Assembly: GCA_035236585.1 (NCBI GenBank)
Contig: CP141127.1
Location: 44,840,001-44,904,000 of the forward strand
Direction of reading: 5' to 3'
Length of the DNA stretch: 64,000 nt
Source: Warburgia ugandensis
Lineage: Eukaryota; Streptophyta; Magnoliopsida; Canellales; Canellaceae
Shown here: positions 13,301 through 25,033 of the stretch, one piece after another
How positions within the stretch are numbered: the first letter of the stretch is position 1
Layout of the letters: the number at the start of each line of letters is the position of its first letter
Notes under the pieces: generated by a model
Database searches by the model: none
Seen by the model: the letters and a program-made list of their open reading frames with translations, nothing else
What the model was told of the DNA's origin: nothing
Translations under genes and position numbers: made by a program

Positions 13301-14483
13301 TTTTGGACTGTCCAATCAATTACTCTTCAATTACAGGCTCAAAACTTGATAAAAATTCTTGAAATTTCTACCCTAGGGGTTTTGGACCCTTCTGGATCAA
13401 TTGGATGGCTCAGATTTTCTATCTGAGCCCTCCATCATCCAAAATTGAAGGGTTCTTACCCTTACTTGATTTTTATTATTTTTAACGTAAACTTAATTTC
13501 AAAAAATTAAAAATTACATAAAATAAAATGAAACAAGTGTGGAAAGGGTTTCCACCTACCTAATTGGAAAAAAAGTTCAGTTTTCTAGTCCAAATTAAAA
13601 GAATACCAACTTGTTGGCAAGATAGCCCAAGAACTACTTGTCATGTCAGTTCCCGTAGTTGAACCGTTGGATCTTGAAATTGATTTGGGGGTTTATAAAT
13701 AAGGTAGTCTACGGTAGTATGGATGGTGGGATTTGTGAGTTTTGATTTGGAATAGAGTGCCTAATTGAGTTTAGATCTCTTGTTCCAATCTAGAGAGAGG
13801 AGAGAAAAAGTGAAAGAAGAGAGATTTTGGGGAGTTTTGCAAATTTGGGAAGGAATCTAGACCTAATTTTTCAGGGTAAGCAAGATGATTTTGTGGGAAT
13901 TTTAATGAACAATTTTTGAACATTTTTGGAGCTATATTTATAGGTGTTTTGCATTTTTCATAATTACCTATAATAATTATGTTTTAATTCTTTTAAATAT
14001 TAAATTAACATTGGATCCTCCACTACCACCTCCTTCCCCACTAGCAACTAGTTGGATTTGTTTGTGGGCCCCTTGTGGGCTCCACGAGGGTGTGAAATGA
14101 CCATTTTGCCCTTTCAAGGATAAAAATCTATTTTATTCTCCCTAACTCAGAATTGAGCGTACTTAGTGGTGTTGGAATCATATTTCTAAATAAATTCTAA
14201 CTATTGATGTCTTATATCTCATTTAGGGGTAAAATATCATTTTACCCTTTTATTCATAAAAATGAAGAAAATTAGGAATTTTTCATTTTAACTCACAATT
14301 GAACATACTTAGTGTCATTTCGATCGGTTTTTCGAGTACATTCATAATTTCTAAATTTTTTAATCATGTTTTAATCTCTATAAAAAGTGAATTTTCAATA
14401 ACCTAATATTCCAACCCTAAACTTTTGAAAACTCAAACTTTATTGATTTTCTCAATCAATTTACAAAAGTTGGGGTTATTATA
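10332..14483 (-). repeat. Right LTR of element B
   Basis: About 4.15 kb, matching 1-9985 without the A insert, and inverted matches in element C's LTRs. The inner edge is TATGACGACCC and the outer edge GGGGTTATTATA. A conserved stem-loop (TTGTAAA / TTTACAA core) lies at 10757-10796. No gene is seen. Confidence 0.85.
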
Positions 14484-15742
14484 GTAAATACTTGTATAAA
14501 ATCCCTTGAAAACCCTTATGATCCATCCAAAAAACATATGAATGGTTAAGTTAGAATTGAGGAAAGCCCTAAGTGAATAGGGAACTAGAAAGTATTCCAG
14601 CCCTAAGTAAATAGACAAATTGTCTAGTATGTATGATATTTACTTTACATACAAGCATGGAAGCTTGTGGTTTTGTTTTAAATAGGCATATGTCTAAGGA
14701 TGCTATCCTAGGAGAGTTAGTAAGGTTTGGCCACCCACTCTCTAAAACTTGTTATGATATGGATACCAAGCCTAAGTGAGGCAAAAAGTTGGGTGGGGCA
14801 ATTATGGGAAGGCTGCCACTGTGACAGCTATGGTTCCCCCCCATATGAACATGGATATTATGATTTCCACAAAGGATGATATAGGTTGATTATTGGACAG
14901 TTATCCGGGCATGATGGTATGGATTCTGACTGCATGCATAATAGTCCTTTGAGTATTTTGCATTATGATGCATGGCATAGTGAGATGCCTTATGATACGA
15001 CATAATGAGATGTCAATATTGCTCGAATAAGAGAGCATTTTCCCTGTAGAGTCTGGATGTTTGATCAACTCAGTGTGTCTAAGTGTGACTATTGATGTTT
15101 GATGGTTTTGACCACATATATATATATACATACAAAGTATACAACATGTATGTGTAAGAATGTACATATATGACAAAGTAAAGAGATTGATCCATGAGTA
15201 TGAATAATGGATTATGAAGTATCAGGACTATACTATCAAATTATTATGCTTCTTAATTTCCCTACCAAGCATAGCTTGCTGAGATATTGTAAATGTTTGA
15301 ATGTTTACAATATCTTAGATACAGAGAAGGAGAATTAGGAGCTCAAGACTCAAGCAGACTTGGAAAAATAATCAATCAGGGCATATCCCTTTAAGATGTG
15401 TATTTTTATTTGAGAGCATTGTATTTTATTGAGAGTTTTTATTGTATGGTGAGCTTTGAAATTTGGATTATATAATGTTGACAAGTACTGTACTGATACT
15501 TGGGCTATACTGTGAACCACTAGATGGATTCTGAAATTGAATAAAAGTATATTCCTTCAATGGAATTTTATCTTGTACAAAAATTCTACTTATGTTATGT
15601 ATGAAGTAATGACTTGGGTTTCAAAACAAGTTCTTAAGAAAAGAATTTTCGCTACTTTGTTTTGCAAAAAAATTATACTACTAAGGACCCTGCCTTTAAA
15701 AAATGTATTACAAAATGTGTTACAAAAATTTGGGTCGTCTTA
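14484..15742 (+). repeat. Left LTR of element C (right-hand portion)
   Basis: Matches 22165-23430 directly and 10332-11370 in inverted orientation. The conserved stem-loop is at 15279-15318, with arms GAGATATTGTAAA and TTTACAATATCTT. It ends at GGGTCGTCTTA beside the primer site. Confidence 0.85.
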
Positions 15743-15757
15743 GTTGGTATCAAAGCC
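15743..15757 (+). other. Primer binding site of element C
   Basis: GTTGGTATCAAAGCC, a one-base variant of the tRNA-Met-type site found in element A, directly follows the left LTR. Confidence 0.82.
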
Positions 15758-18536
15758 ATTCATCCAGTCACAATATAGTATGCTTATGTCCAATATGAAG
15801 ATGACATTCCAATTAGAGGATGAGAAATAGTGAGTGAATAAGAAATAAGATAGTATTTGATGAGAATGAGTAGAGAATGAGTTATGTGATTAACTCATTA
15901 GTTGAGAATGAGCATAGGTAAAGTTATGTGATTAACTCATTAGGTGAGGAGTTAATGTAATCAACTCATGAAGTACTAGTGGAGTATAAGTAGATATTAC
16001 TTAGTGAAATAACTAGGAGTACTACTTAGTAAGTTAATGATATCAATATAGGGAATAGTAAGTTTAGAAACAAGTAAGGAAAATATTACAATAGAGGAAG
16101 ATGTAATGTATGATATTTAGGTATAACCAGAAATAGTAAGTAAAGATACTTGTAGAAATAAAATACATTAATATAACTATTATTAGGTGAAATAATGGAG
16201 ATTAAGAGAAAGAGATGCTGAATTGGAAAAATATGATTGAAAGAATGAAGAAGGATAAAATCCAACCTTTATAAGAAAGGTGAAATAGAAATTTATGGAA
16301 AATAGATATTAAAGATAAAACCTTAGAATTATTAAACAATTTAAAATTAATAATAATAATAAATAATAAATATAAATGTAAGAGTTACAATTGCTACATA
16401 TATATAGTATTATGACAACTAGTTAAAGGATTTAATCATCAAAATAGAGATGATATTTCTTGAGAAAAATTTAAGGAGACAAGTAAATATTTTCTAAATT
16501 GGTGAATGAGAAAAGAGTTTTATAAAGACAAATAAGGAGATAAAATTTAGAGGAACATTGATTCAACTATATGATAGAATAGAAATATGAAAATAATTAT
16601 GGACTATAGTAAAGAGAAGTATATTTTGCATTGATGATAAAATGGAAAGTGAAGACCTATAAGTGAATATGGATATTAATATGATGAATTTAGGGAATAT
16701 TGATTCTACTTATATGATAGATTTAGTGATATTGAAATAATTATGGAATATAGTGAGGAAAAATACATTTTGCAAGAATGGTGAAATAATCATGAGGAAT
16801 GAAGACCTAAAAACATATATAGGTAGCTAAACTTAACTTTAAAATTTTGACAAATGAGATGATTATAAATGATAAATGAATATAGATTTTAGAGAAATAA
16901 GTGGTTAGAAGTTTTAAGATATTTTGGAGATTTTCAATTTAACATAAGATTGAATGAGGAAAATAACATCAATCGATCTGAATAAGTGGAAAGAACAAAT
17001 TTTAAGGATTAGGAGACAAAGGAGTGATTATAGTAATAAGTTTACATTGGGAATTAACAATTTTCTTGAGAAAAGAAAAAGGAAGGTTAATGTGAGGATG
17101 CCTTGAACATAAATGATATTATTGAGGAAATTAAGTACACTTTTACTCTATAAGGATGAGAAATTTCCAAATTTATTATCATCAATTGCGAATTTACAAT
17201 GAAACATAATAGTATGAAATAAAAAAAAAAAATTAGTTATATGAGTTGGATAAATGATATTCATGAATTTGAGGAGAATGAAATATATTAGATGAATTGG
17301 TAATGATATGTGGAATTGATTTAAGAAAATCAAGGGCATTTATAGAATATATGATAGACACTTACAAAACTTATCAACTATCTGGTAAGTGTATATGTTG
17401 ATTGAATAAAGCAAAGTTTAGGGTCATATAAAATCTAAGAATGATATGGAAGTTGAACCAACAAAGAGTGGAGATGAAATTGAATTGTGAGATAACTTTG
17501 GCAGTTAGAGAATTTTATCTCTTATTGATTGTATAGAATACTATAAGGACATTCTTTTAGTATAACCTTACCATTGATTACATAAACCATAAAGAGTTTA
17601 TGGTATATTATTGAGACTTGAAGAATATATGGTAAATTATGGAGTTTTTAAAGGCTTGAGAGTGGATGACTACAAAGTCAATATAGACTCTTTTAATAGG
17701 AATTATCAAGAATACTTCAAATAAAGGGTTAGTACGATATGGAAAAGTTATGAGTTATGCTTGAAAAAAAAAGCATGAGGAAATATAGAATCTTAAAAAA
17801 GAGGAATAAGAAAATCAAGTGCTATGAATAAGGAGGAAATCATAGTACAAGAATAGTAATGAAAGTTGAGGAAGAAGTTATTACAAGGAAACTATCAGTT
17901 AATATTAGGATTTGGAAAGAAATTTTCAATGGAAAGAAATAGTAAAGGAGTATGATTATCTAGAACAGAAATGAGATAAGTAGTTCCAGATAATGGAAGA
18001 ACTAAGAAGAGATAATTACTTCCAAATATTGAAAGATTGTTATAAAGAATAATAGTTGAAATTATAGAATCCAATCAATATGTCATTTTGGTAGATAGTC
18101 TAAGGACTATACATATCATAAAAGATATGTCTTTGAAGAGGAACAAGGATGAGCAATAGAATTTAGAATGGAAAAATATGAAGTATTGAAAGATTAGTGA
18201 AAGTGAGGGGTAGAAATTTAGTATACTAGTCAAGAGAAATAGGAAGTTGTGAATAGCAAGATAACTCGATTTAAGAGTTATTAATCCTTTTGGAAAGACT
18301 TGCAAAGAAATAGGATAAGTGCTTAATGCATTAGCATTATTAGTGAGATGTGTGCTTATATTAGTAAATGACCCCAAAATATGATTTTTACCTTTTGAGG
18401 AGAAGGTAACATGAACTATGAATGAAAGGAAATAGAGGTTTCCTTGAATGGCAAGGTCACATAAGCAAACTTATGAATGAGTTAATGAAAACATATAAGT
18501 AAGTTGAAATGCGAATTTTAGGGACAAAATTAATAT
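15758..18536 (+). pseudogene. Decayed internal region of element C
   Basis: About 2.8 kb of very AT-rich, purine-biased plus-strand sequence with no usable reading frame. Near 17815-17860 there is a faint resemblance to a gag CCHC zinc knuckle; no reverse transcriptase or integrase motif could be recognised. Purine bias on the sense strand is common in retroelement internal regions. Broken throughout. Confidence 0.5.
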
Positions 18537-18548
18537 AAGGGGGGAAGA
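18537..18548 (+). other. Polypurine tract of element C
   Basis: AAGGGGGGAAGA immediately precedes the right LTR start TGTAATAACCC, which fixes both the LTR edge and the plus orientation. Confidence 0.85.
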
Positions 18549-18549
18549 T

Positions 18550-21500
18550 TGTAATAACCCAATTTTTTGTAAATTGATTGAGAAAATCAATTTCGTTTGA
18601 ATTTTTAGAAATTTCAGGCTAGAATATTAGGTTATTGGAAATTCTTTTATTATAGAGATTAAACCATGATTTAAAACTTAGAAATTATGAATGTACTCAA
18701 AAAACCAATTGAAATCTTACTAAGTACATTCAATTTTGAGTTAAAATCAAAATTTCCTAATTTTTTCTATTTTTATAAACAAAAGGGTAAAATGGTAATT
18801 TTATCCATAACTGAGATCTAAGACATCAATATAGAATTTACTCAAAAATATGATTCCAACACAATTGAGTACACTCAATTTTGAGTTAGTAAGAATAAAT
18901 CCTATTTTTATTCTTTTTTTTTTTAATAAAAGGGCAAAATGGTCCTTTAACACCTCTGTGGGGCCCACAAGGGGCCAACAAATGAATCCAAAGGCTAGAA
19001 AACATGTAATGAGTGGTCAAACCACTACCAGCTTATAGTGGAGGAGTTGGTAGTGGAGGATCCAATGTTAATTTAATATTCAAAAGAATTGAAACATAAT
19101 TATTACAAGTAATGATGAAAATTTTAAAAAACATCTATAAATACACCCCCAAAAATCTTCCAATAATGTTCATTAAAATTCCCACAAAATCATCATACAT
19201 CACTAAAAAATAAGATCCAAATTCGTTACCAAATTTCCAAAAATCTCTCTTCTTTCACTTCCTCTCTCCTCTCTTTGGATTGGAACAAGAGACCTAAATT
19301 CAATTAAACACTCTATTCCAAATCAAATCTCACCAATCCCACAATTCATATTCCCCAAAGAAATTTCAAGATCCAAAGGTGCAGCCAATGGAAAATCATA
19401 AAGCCAGCAATTATCGAGCGATCTTATCTTCAATGGGATAATTCTTTAAAATTGGTCTGCTAAGCCTAAGTTTTTCTCCGATTAGGTAGGTGGAAACTCT
19501 TCCCATACTTATTTCATGTTAGTTTATATAAATTTTATTTTTCTAAAATTAATTTTAGGTTAAAAATTATAAAAATCAAGTAAGGATAATAACCCTTCAT
19601 TTCTGTATGATGGATGCCTCAGATAGAAAGTTTGAGCAGTCCAATTGATCCAGAAGGTCCAAAACCCCTAGGATAGAATTTTTAGGAAATTTCATCAATT
19701 TTTGAGCCTTGGATATAAGAGGAATTGATTAGATGGTCCAAAACAAACTATCCAATCTTCTTAAAAAGATAAAGCTACCAGGACACTGCACAAAAATATG
19801 CCATGCAGGAGCATCTCTGCACATGTGCTCTGCTTGCGATGCCATACCAACAGAACGTCAGTGCGAGAGTGCAAATTACGAGCAGCGCATTACCACGTGC
19901 TTCCCAGAGATGGAAGCGCAGTGACCACTGCGCCCAATTATTCTTAGCCATTCATTCTGTTAGGCCCAGATCAAATCTGGACCCTCAAAACAACTATAAA
20001 CTTCTTTTCTTGATTGTGGAATCATCTGAACTCCAAATCAAGATCAGAAAGAAGCTATGGAAAGCTTGTAATATTTATTTTCTTCTGAAATCATAAAATT
20101 GATAAAAATCTTCAAGAAACTTTCTGTTTTGAAGAAATAAGCTTCCACTTTGCATGATCTTCAATCAAATCTTGGGGATCTAATTTAATGATGAAATGAT
20201 GTTGAAATGAAGTGAGATTTATAATTTATTATGATAGATTTAAGATAAATTAAGGAATCTACCCTTTTTGGTAGGAATACCTTAAAATTACATAGGGACC
20301 CACTTGATCAATGAGATCAAGCATGATCAAACCCTTTGGGTTAGTTGCATGAATGGGATTATGATGAGATCTAGTGAGATCATGGATTAAATGTGACAAA
20401 AACAAGTGGGTATCATCTTTGGACCTTAGTGAAGTAAAGCCCTAAAAGTAATTAAAACCCTTAATCTAACAGAAAAGACCTAAGATTTAATAGTTGGATC
20501 ATTAGTAAAAGTTTCTAATAAACTTAATTTAATTAGTTTATTTGTATTTCATTCACTAATAGAATTGTAAATGTGATTATGTTATAAATTAGGAAGCATG
20601 ATAGTGTAATTCTTCAATTTTAGCATGTTATGCTCTAAATGCTCTTATGTTATAAGAGGTAGGTAATTTAATTATCTTAGGGCCATGTTAGTTTGAATTT
20701 GAGATTTTAGCATGATCCATTGCTAGTAAAATTTCATGTATTTCATAACTTAGGATCCATGTTAGTATATTAGAGTATAAATGCCCTTAATATGATATAG
20801 ATGTACAATTCTCTTACAATTTAAAGTGTATGATTATTTGAATTGTCAAAATATAGTATAAGCATCTTAATTGTCTTTAAGTTAGTAGATATAATTGTTT
20901 AATTAGTGGTTATGTCTCAATATTCATAAATCACCAAAAATGGAATCTAATGAAATATAGAGATTCACGGACAATTAAGATGAGTGAATGACTTAGACTT
21001 AATATTAGTAAGGGCTATAGTTAGTAGAATAATATAAGGATTATCAAATCCTTGGCCCAAACTAGGAGAATAATAAACCCCATGAATGACATTTTAAATG
21101 TTCATAGATTTAATTAAAATTAATTAGAAAGAGTTCTTAGGGTTAAAATGCTCATAGGAACCTTATGAAAGGTTGAGCTAAGGTCACTCTAGTGAATATT
21201 GAACATGGTTGTTAAGGGGGTTGTCTAATAGAGCCTCACTCTTCCCCTACCTTCTATTGACATTTGTGAGGTCTAAACACCTCCTTACATGAGGATTGAA
21301 GTAACCACTTTGCGTTTAGCCATTCAGCTAGTAAGCCTTAGTCAATTGGAAATAAGAGGAGCTATCTAGACTTGGGATGAAATAAGCTATCTTTAATTAA
21401 TAAAACATTAACTAGTTGAATAATAATAATAATAAGAGCATAAAAGGTTAGTAAATTACCTAACCCTAATAAAAATTATAAGTGAGACAAGGATGATCAA

Positions 21501-23430
21501 ACAAGATCCATGGGATTTTGAATGATCAAGAACAATAAAAGAAATAAATACTTCTTGATGATGATATATATATGTATTGCTTGCAATTTAGATCAAATAG
21601 AATAGAAGATCTAAACCCTCGATCAAATATGAGTTAAGGAAGAGAACAAAGATCATTCTCCTTAAGGATGATCAAACAACTGAACTTAGATCAAACAAGA
21701 ACTAGATGATAGAAGATCTAAGTCCTTGATCTTTATCATCAAGTATAAATTGTAGATCAAAGGATCTGTGAATGATCAAGATCAAAGAAAGGAATACACA
21801 AAGACAGAAATAGAAAATACTTAGATCTAAAAGATTAGAAGATCACTCTAACTGTTAGATCTATTGATCAATAAGATAAACACTATCTGAGGAAGATAGA
21901 TTATGATAGGACACAAGATTTAGATCCTTTATATCAAATGACAAGTTAAACAAAGAATATAGATAGGATAAAAAATATTGGATTATTTAGATTGTATAAA
22001 TATTGACAATATGCATGGATTTATAGATTACATATGTTATCTAGGATCATGGAAGATCTAAAGAGGTGGATCACTACTTGAAGGTAGAATGATTTTATGA
22101 ATGCATCTAAATGAGATATACATGTTGAATACTTGATCTTATGTCTAGAAATGTTGACAAGTGTAATGTAAATACTTGTCTCAAATCCCTTGAAAACCCT
22201 TATGATCCAACCAAAACAAATATAAAATGGTTAAGTTAGAATTGAGGAAAACCCTAAGTGAATAGGGAACTAAAAAGTACTCCAGGCCCAAGTAAACAGA
22301 CAAATTGTCTAGTATGTATGAGAATTACTTTACATACAAGCATGGAGGCTTGTGGTTTTCTTTTAAATAGGTGTATGCATGGGGATGCTATGCTAGGAGA
22401 GGTAGTAGGGTTTGGCCACCCGCTCTCCAAAACATGTTATGATATGGATACCAAGCCTAAGTGAGGCTAAAAGTCGGGTGGGGCAATTATAGGAAGGCTG
22501 CTACTGTGACACCCATGGTTCCTCCCCATACGAACATGGATATTATGATTTCCACAAAGGATGGTATAGGTTGATTATTGGACAGTTATCCGGGCATGAT
22601 GGTATGGATTCTGATTGCATGCATAATAGTCCTTTGAGTATTTTGCATTATGATGCATGGCATAGTGAGATGCCTTATGATATGGCATAATGAGATGTCG
22701 ATATTGCCCAAATAAGGGAGTATATTCCCAGTAGCGTCTAGATGTTTGATCAACTTAGTGTCTAATGTGACTATTGATGTTTGAGGTATTAACTATTTTT
22801 CATAGTTTTGACCATATATATATATATAAAGTATACAATATGTATGTGTAAGAATGTACATATATGACAAAGTAAAGAGATTGATCTATGAGTATGAATA
22901 ATGGGATTATGAAGTATTAGGATTATACTATCAAATTATTATGCTTCTTGATTCCACTATCAAGCATAGCTTGTTGAGATATTATAAATGTTTACAATAT
23001 CTCAGATACAGAGAAGGAGAATTAGGAGCTCAAGATTCAAGAAGACTTGGAAAAATAATCAATCAAGGTATATCCCTTGAAGACATGTGTTTTTATTTGA
23101 GAGTGTTGTATTGTATTAAGAGTTTTTTTTTGTATGGTGAGCTTTAAAATTTGGATTATGTAATTTGGACAAGTATTGTACTAATACCTAGGCTGTACCA
23201 TGAACCACTGGATGGATTATGGAATTTAATAAAAGTATATTCCTTCAATGGAATTTTATCTTGTACAAAAATTCACTTATGTAATGTATGAAGTGATGAC
23301 TTGGGTTTTTCAAAACAAGTACTAAAGAAAAGAATATGTGCTGCTTTGTTTTGTGAAATTTTTTTACTACTAAGGGCCTTGCCTTTGAAAAATGTATTAC
23401 AAAATGTGTTACAAAAACTTGGGTCATCTA
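18550..23430 (+). repeat. Right LTR of element C (about 4.9 kb)
   Basis: Begins TGTAATAACCCAA after the polypurine tract and ends near GGGTCATCTA. The inverted copies at 1-9985 and 10332-14483 give the family consensus. The stem-loop is at 22975-23005. A TATATA run lies near 22806. No gene is seen. Confidence 0.85.
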
Positions 23431-23739
23431 TCCTAAGCCACTAAGGAATGAACCATCAAAGTGAGCCATCAAGCCATGAATTAATGCCACATGGAGTAAC
23501 ACAATTGAAGCACCAATTCAAGCAACTAACCTAGGTTAAAAGTGTTATTTCAATGGATTTTGAGAGATATTTGTAAAAGGTAAGATGATCATACATTGGT
23601 GGAACTATTAAGAGAGAAAATCCCACCTTCCAATTCCATTTCCTATTCTTTTCCCCCCCATCCATCTAAGGATTCCACAATTTTACCTTAGAGAAGGACC
23701 CCCTTCCTAGAAGGTGATGTCTCGCCTGTGTTTGGATGC
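23431..23739. other. Spacer between element C and the CACTA element; nothing recognised
   Basis: About 310 bp, moderately AT-rich, no gene or repeat edge. It may be continuous with 53805-53948 and 56380 onward, since the CACTA element and a solo LTR interrupt that stretch. Confidence 0.5.
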
Positions 23740-23742
23740 TTA
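23740..23742. repeat. Target-site duplication of the CACTA element, left copy (TTA)
   Basis: TTA directly precedes CACTACTACACAG, and TTA directly follows the right terminus at 53802-53804. A 3-bp duplication is the rule for plant CACTA transposons. Confidence 0.88.
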
Positions 23743-23772
23743 CACTACTACACAGAGGGCTTTTAAAGTTAG
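23743..23772 (+). repeat. Left terminal inverted repeat of the CACTA element
   Basis: 30 bp pairing with the reverse complement of 53772-53801. The first 13 bases are identical and 26 of 30 match without gaps. The tail already contains the TTTTAAAGT subterminal word. Confidence 0.92.
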
Positions 23773-24212
23773 TAAAATGTGATTATAGAAATTTCTTATG
23801 AAGTGACTTCTACCTAGGTGACTTGGAAAGTCATCAACCTTTAATGTCATTTAAAAAAGGACTTTAAAAGTGACAAACTTTTAAAGTCATTTTCCTAAAA
23901 ACAACTTTGAATGACATTTACTTTTGAAGTCACTTAAAAAAAAAAGACTTCTAAAGTTGATGACTTTACAAGTCATTTTTGGATAAGCTACTTCAAAAGA
24001 ATTTCATTTGGATGAACTTTTAAAGTAGCTTATATAAAAACAACTTCAATTATATAATTAATTTTAATAAAAAATTCTCAACTTTTAAAGTTGTTTAGTG
24101 TAAAATGACTTTAAAAGTTTGAACTTTTAAAGTAGTTTTTTCATAAATGACTTCAAAAGTTTGAACTTATAAAGTCTTTTTTTCAAGAACGACATTAAAA
24201 GTAATTTTTTTT
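23760..24212. repeat. Left subterminal repeat array (ACTTTTAAAGT motif)
   Basis: More than ten copies of ACTTTTAAAGT or one-base variants such as GACTTTAAAAGT and GACTTCAAAAGT, in back-to-back pairs. Two neighbouring pairs (about 24103 and 24150) repeat at a 47-bp spacing. In En/Spm, short subterminal repeats bind the TNPA protein and bring the ends together; the same job is inferred here. The motif is nearly palindromic, so direct and inverted copies look alike. Confidence 0.85.
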
Positions 24213-24319
24213 ACAAATTTGGTTTTTTTACCACACAATGCATAATAAACACCTGATAGTCAATCAATGTTTGTAAACATTAAAAACCTATTTACAAACA
24301 ATGTTCATCCACTTCCTAA

Positions 24320-24665
24320 TACACAATGCCATGTGTACATTAAAATACTTCAATCTCCACAAACATGAAAAACCATTAACCACTACAGTGCATCCATATC
24401 TTAATCTTTTGATACATTATCACCTATGTATACATTGAATAACAAATATCCTATGTACCTAATACTTCAAACAATCTTTAAAAACATGAAAAACCAAACA
24501 TCATATAGATATTCCATACACATTCCAAACCACCATCCACTATAATGCATCGTCAACTTTCTTGATATACTATCACCTATGTATGCATTGAATAACAAAC
24601 ATTCTATACACTTGATACAAACAATCTTTATAAACATGAAAAACCAAACATCAAACATCATATAC
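24320..24665. repeat. Three-copy local repeat, 121-150 bp spacing
   Basis: The word AAACATGAAAAACCA occurs at 24361, 24482 and 24632. TATCACCTATGTAT followed by CATTGAATAACAAA occurs twice about 150 bp apart (near 24418 and 24570). It lies just downstream of the second CACTA gene on the gene's strand, perhaps in its 3' untranslated region. Confidence 0.7.
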
Positions 24666-25033
24666 TCATCATTATCCATCAACATCTATCTTGAAAATAA
24701 TTTATATAAGAAATTGTAACATATGCATTGTCTATGACATCCACATTCACTTCATTTATAATTTCACACACATTCTAAGTAACCCTCTCGTTCTTCATCT
24801 CGTAAAAGTTATATAATTCAACCACCACATATTCACTTCATGTTCAAACTCCAAATTCACTACATTCGTACTCCTTTATTCCCACACTCCAAAATTTTCA
24901 CTCATTCATTACTTAAAATGCAAATATATATATATATTTCAAATAAAACAATAAAATCTAAAGGAACATAAACAAGTCAATGACAAGAATACTTTACTAT
25001 GTATTTCAAGTCAAAGTAGTTGCTCCAAGTAAT

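Larger units (their letters stand above)
1..14483 (-). mobile_element. Element B: Ty3/gypsy-like LTR retroelement with about 4-kb LTRs (fossil, enters from left)
   Basis: Seen: two related long repeats in the same direction (1-9985 without the insert 2413-8765, and 10332-14483) flank a very short middle (9986-10331). That middle carries a tRNA-Met-type primer site next to the right copy. The LTR 3' edge reads GACGACCC on the plus strand and the 5' edge reads as TGTAATAACCCC on the minus strand, so the element runs on the minus strand. The left LTR begins outside the window; position 1 matches about 11370 of the right copy. The element is broken and its internal part is far too short to code for gag-pol. 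By eye the two LTRs differ by roughly a tenth, suggesting an old insertion of millions of years. Confidence 0.82.
14484..23430 (+). mobile_element. Element C: Ty3/gypsy-like retroelement of the same long-LTR family as B (fossil)
   Basis: Seen: part of a left LTR (14484-15742), a primer site at 15743-15757, about 2.8 kb of decayed internal sequence, a polypurine tract at 18537-18548, and a right LTR of about 4.9 kb. The left LTR starts abruptly where element B's LTR ends, so B most likely inserted there and the rest lies left of the window (inference). The shared LTR stretches (14484-15742 and about 22165-23430) differ by roughly 9% by eye, so this is the oldest layer of the nest. It is broken. 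Confidence 0.82.

Noticed and set aside
24320-24665. CRISPR-like spaced repeats
   Set aside because: Copies are long, diverged and unevenly spaced, in a plant transposon. There are no short identical repeats with unique spacers and no cas genes.
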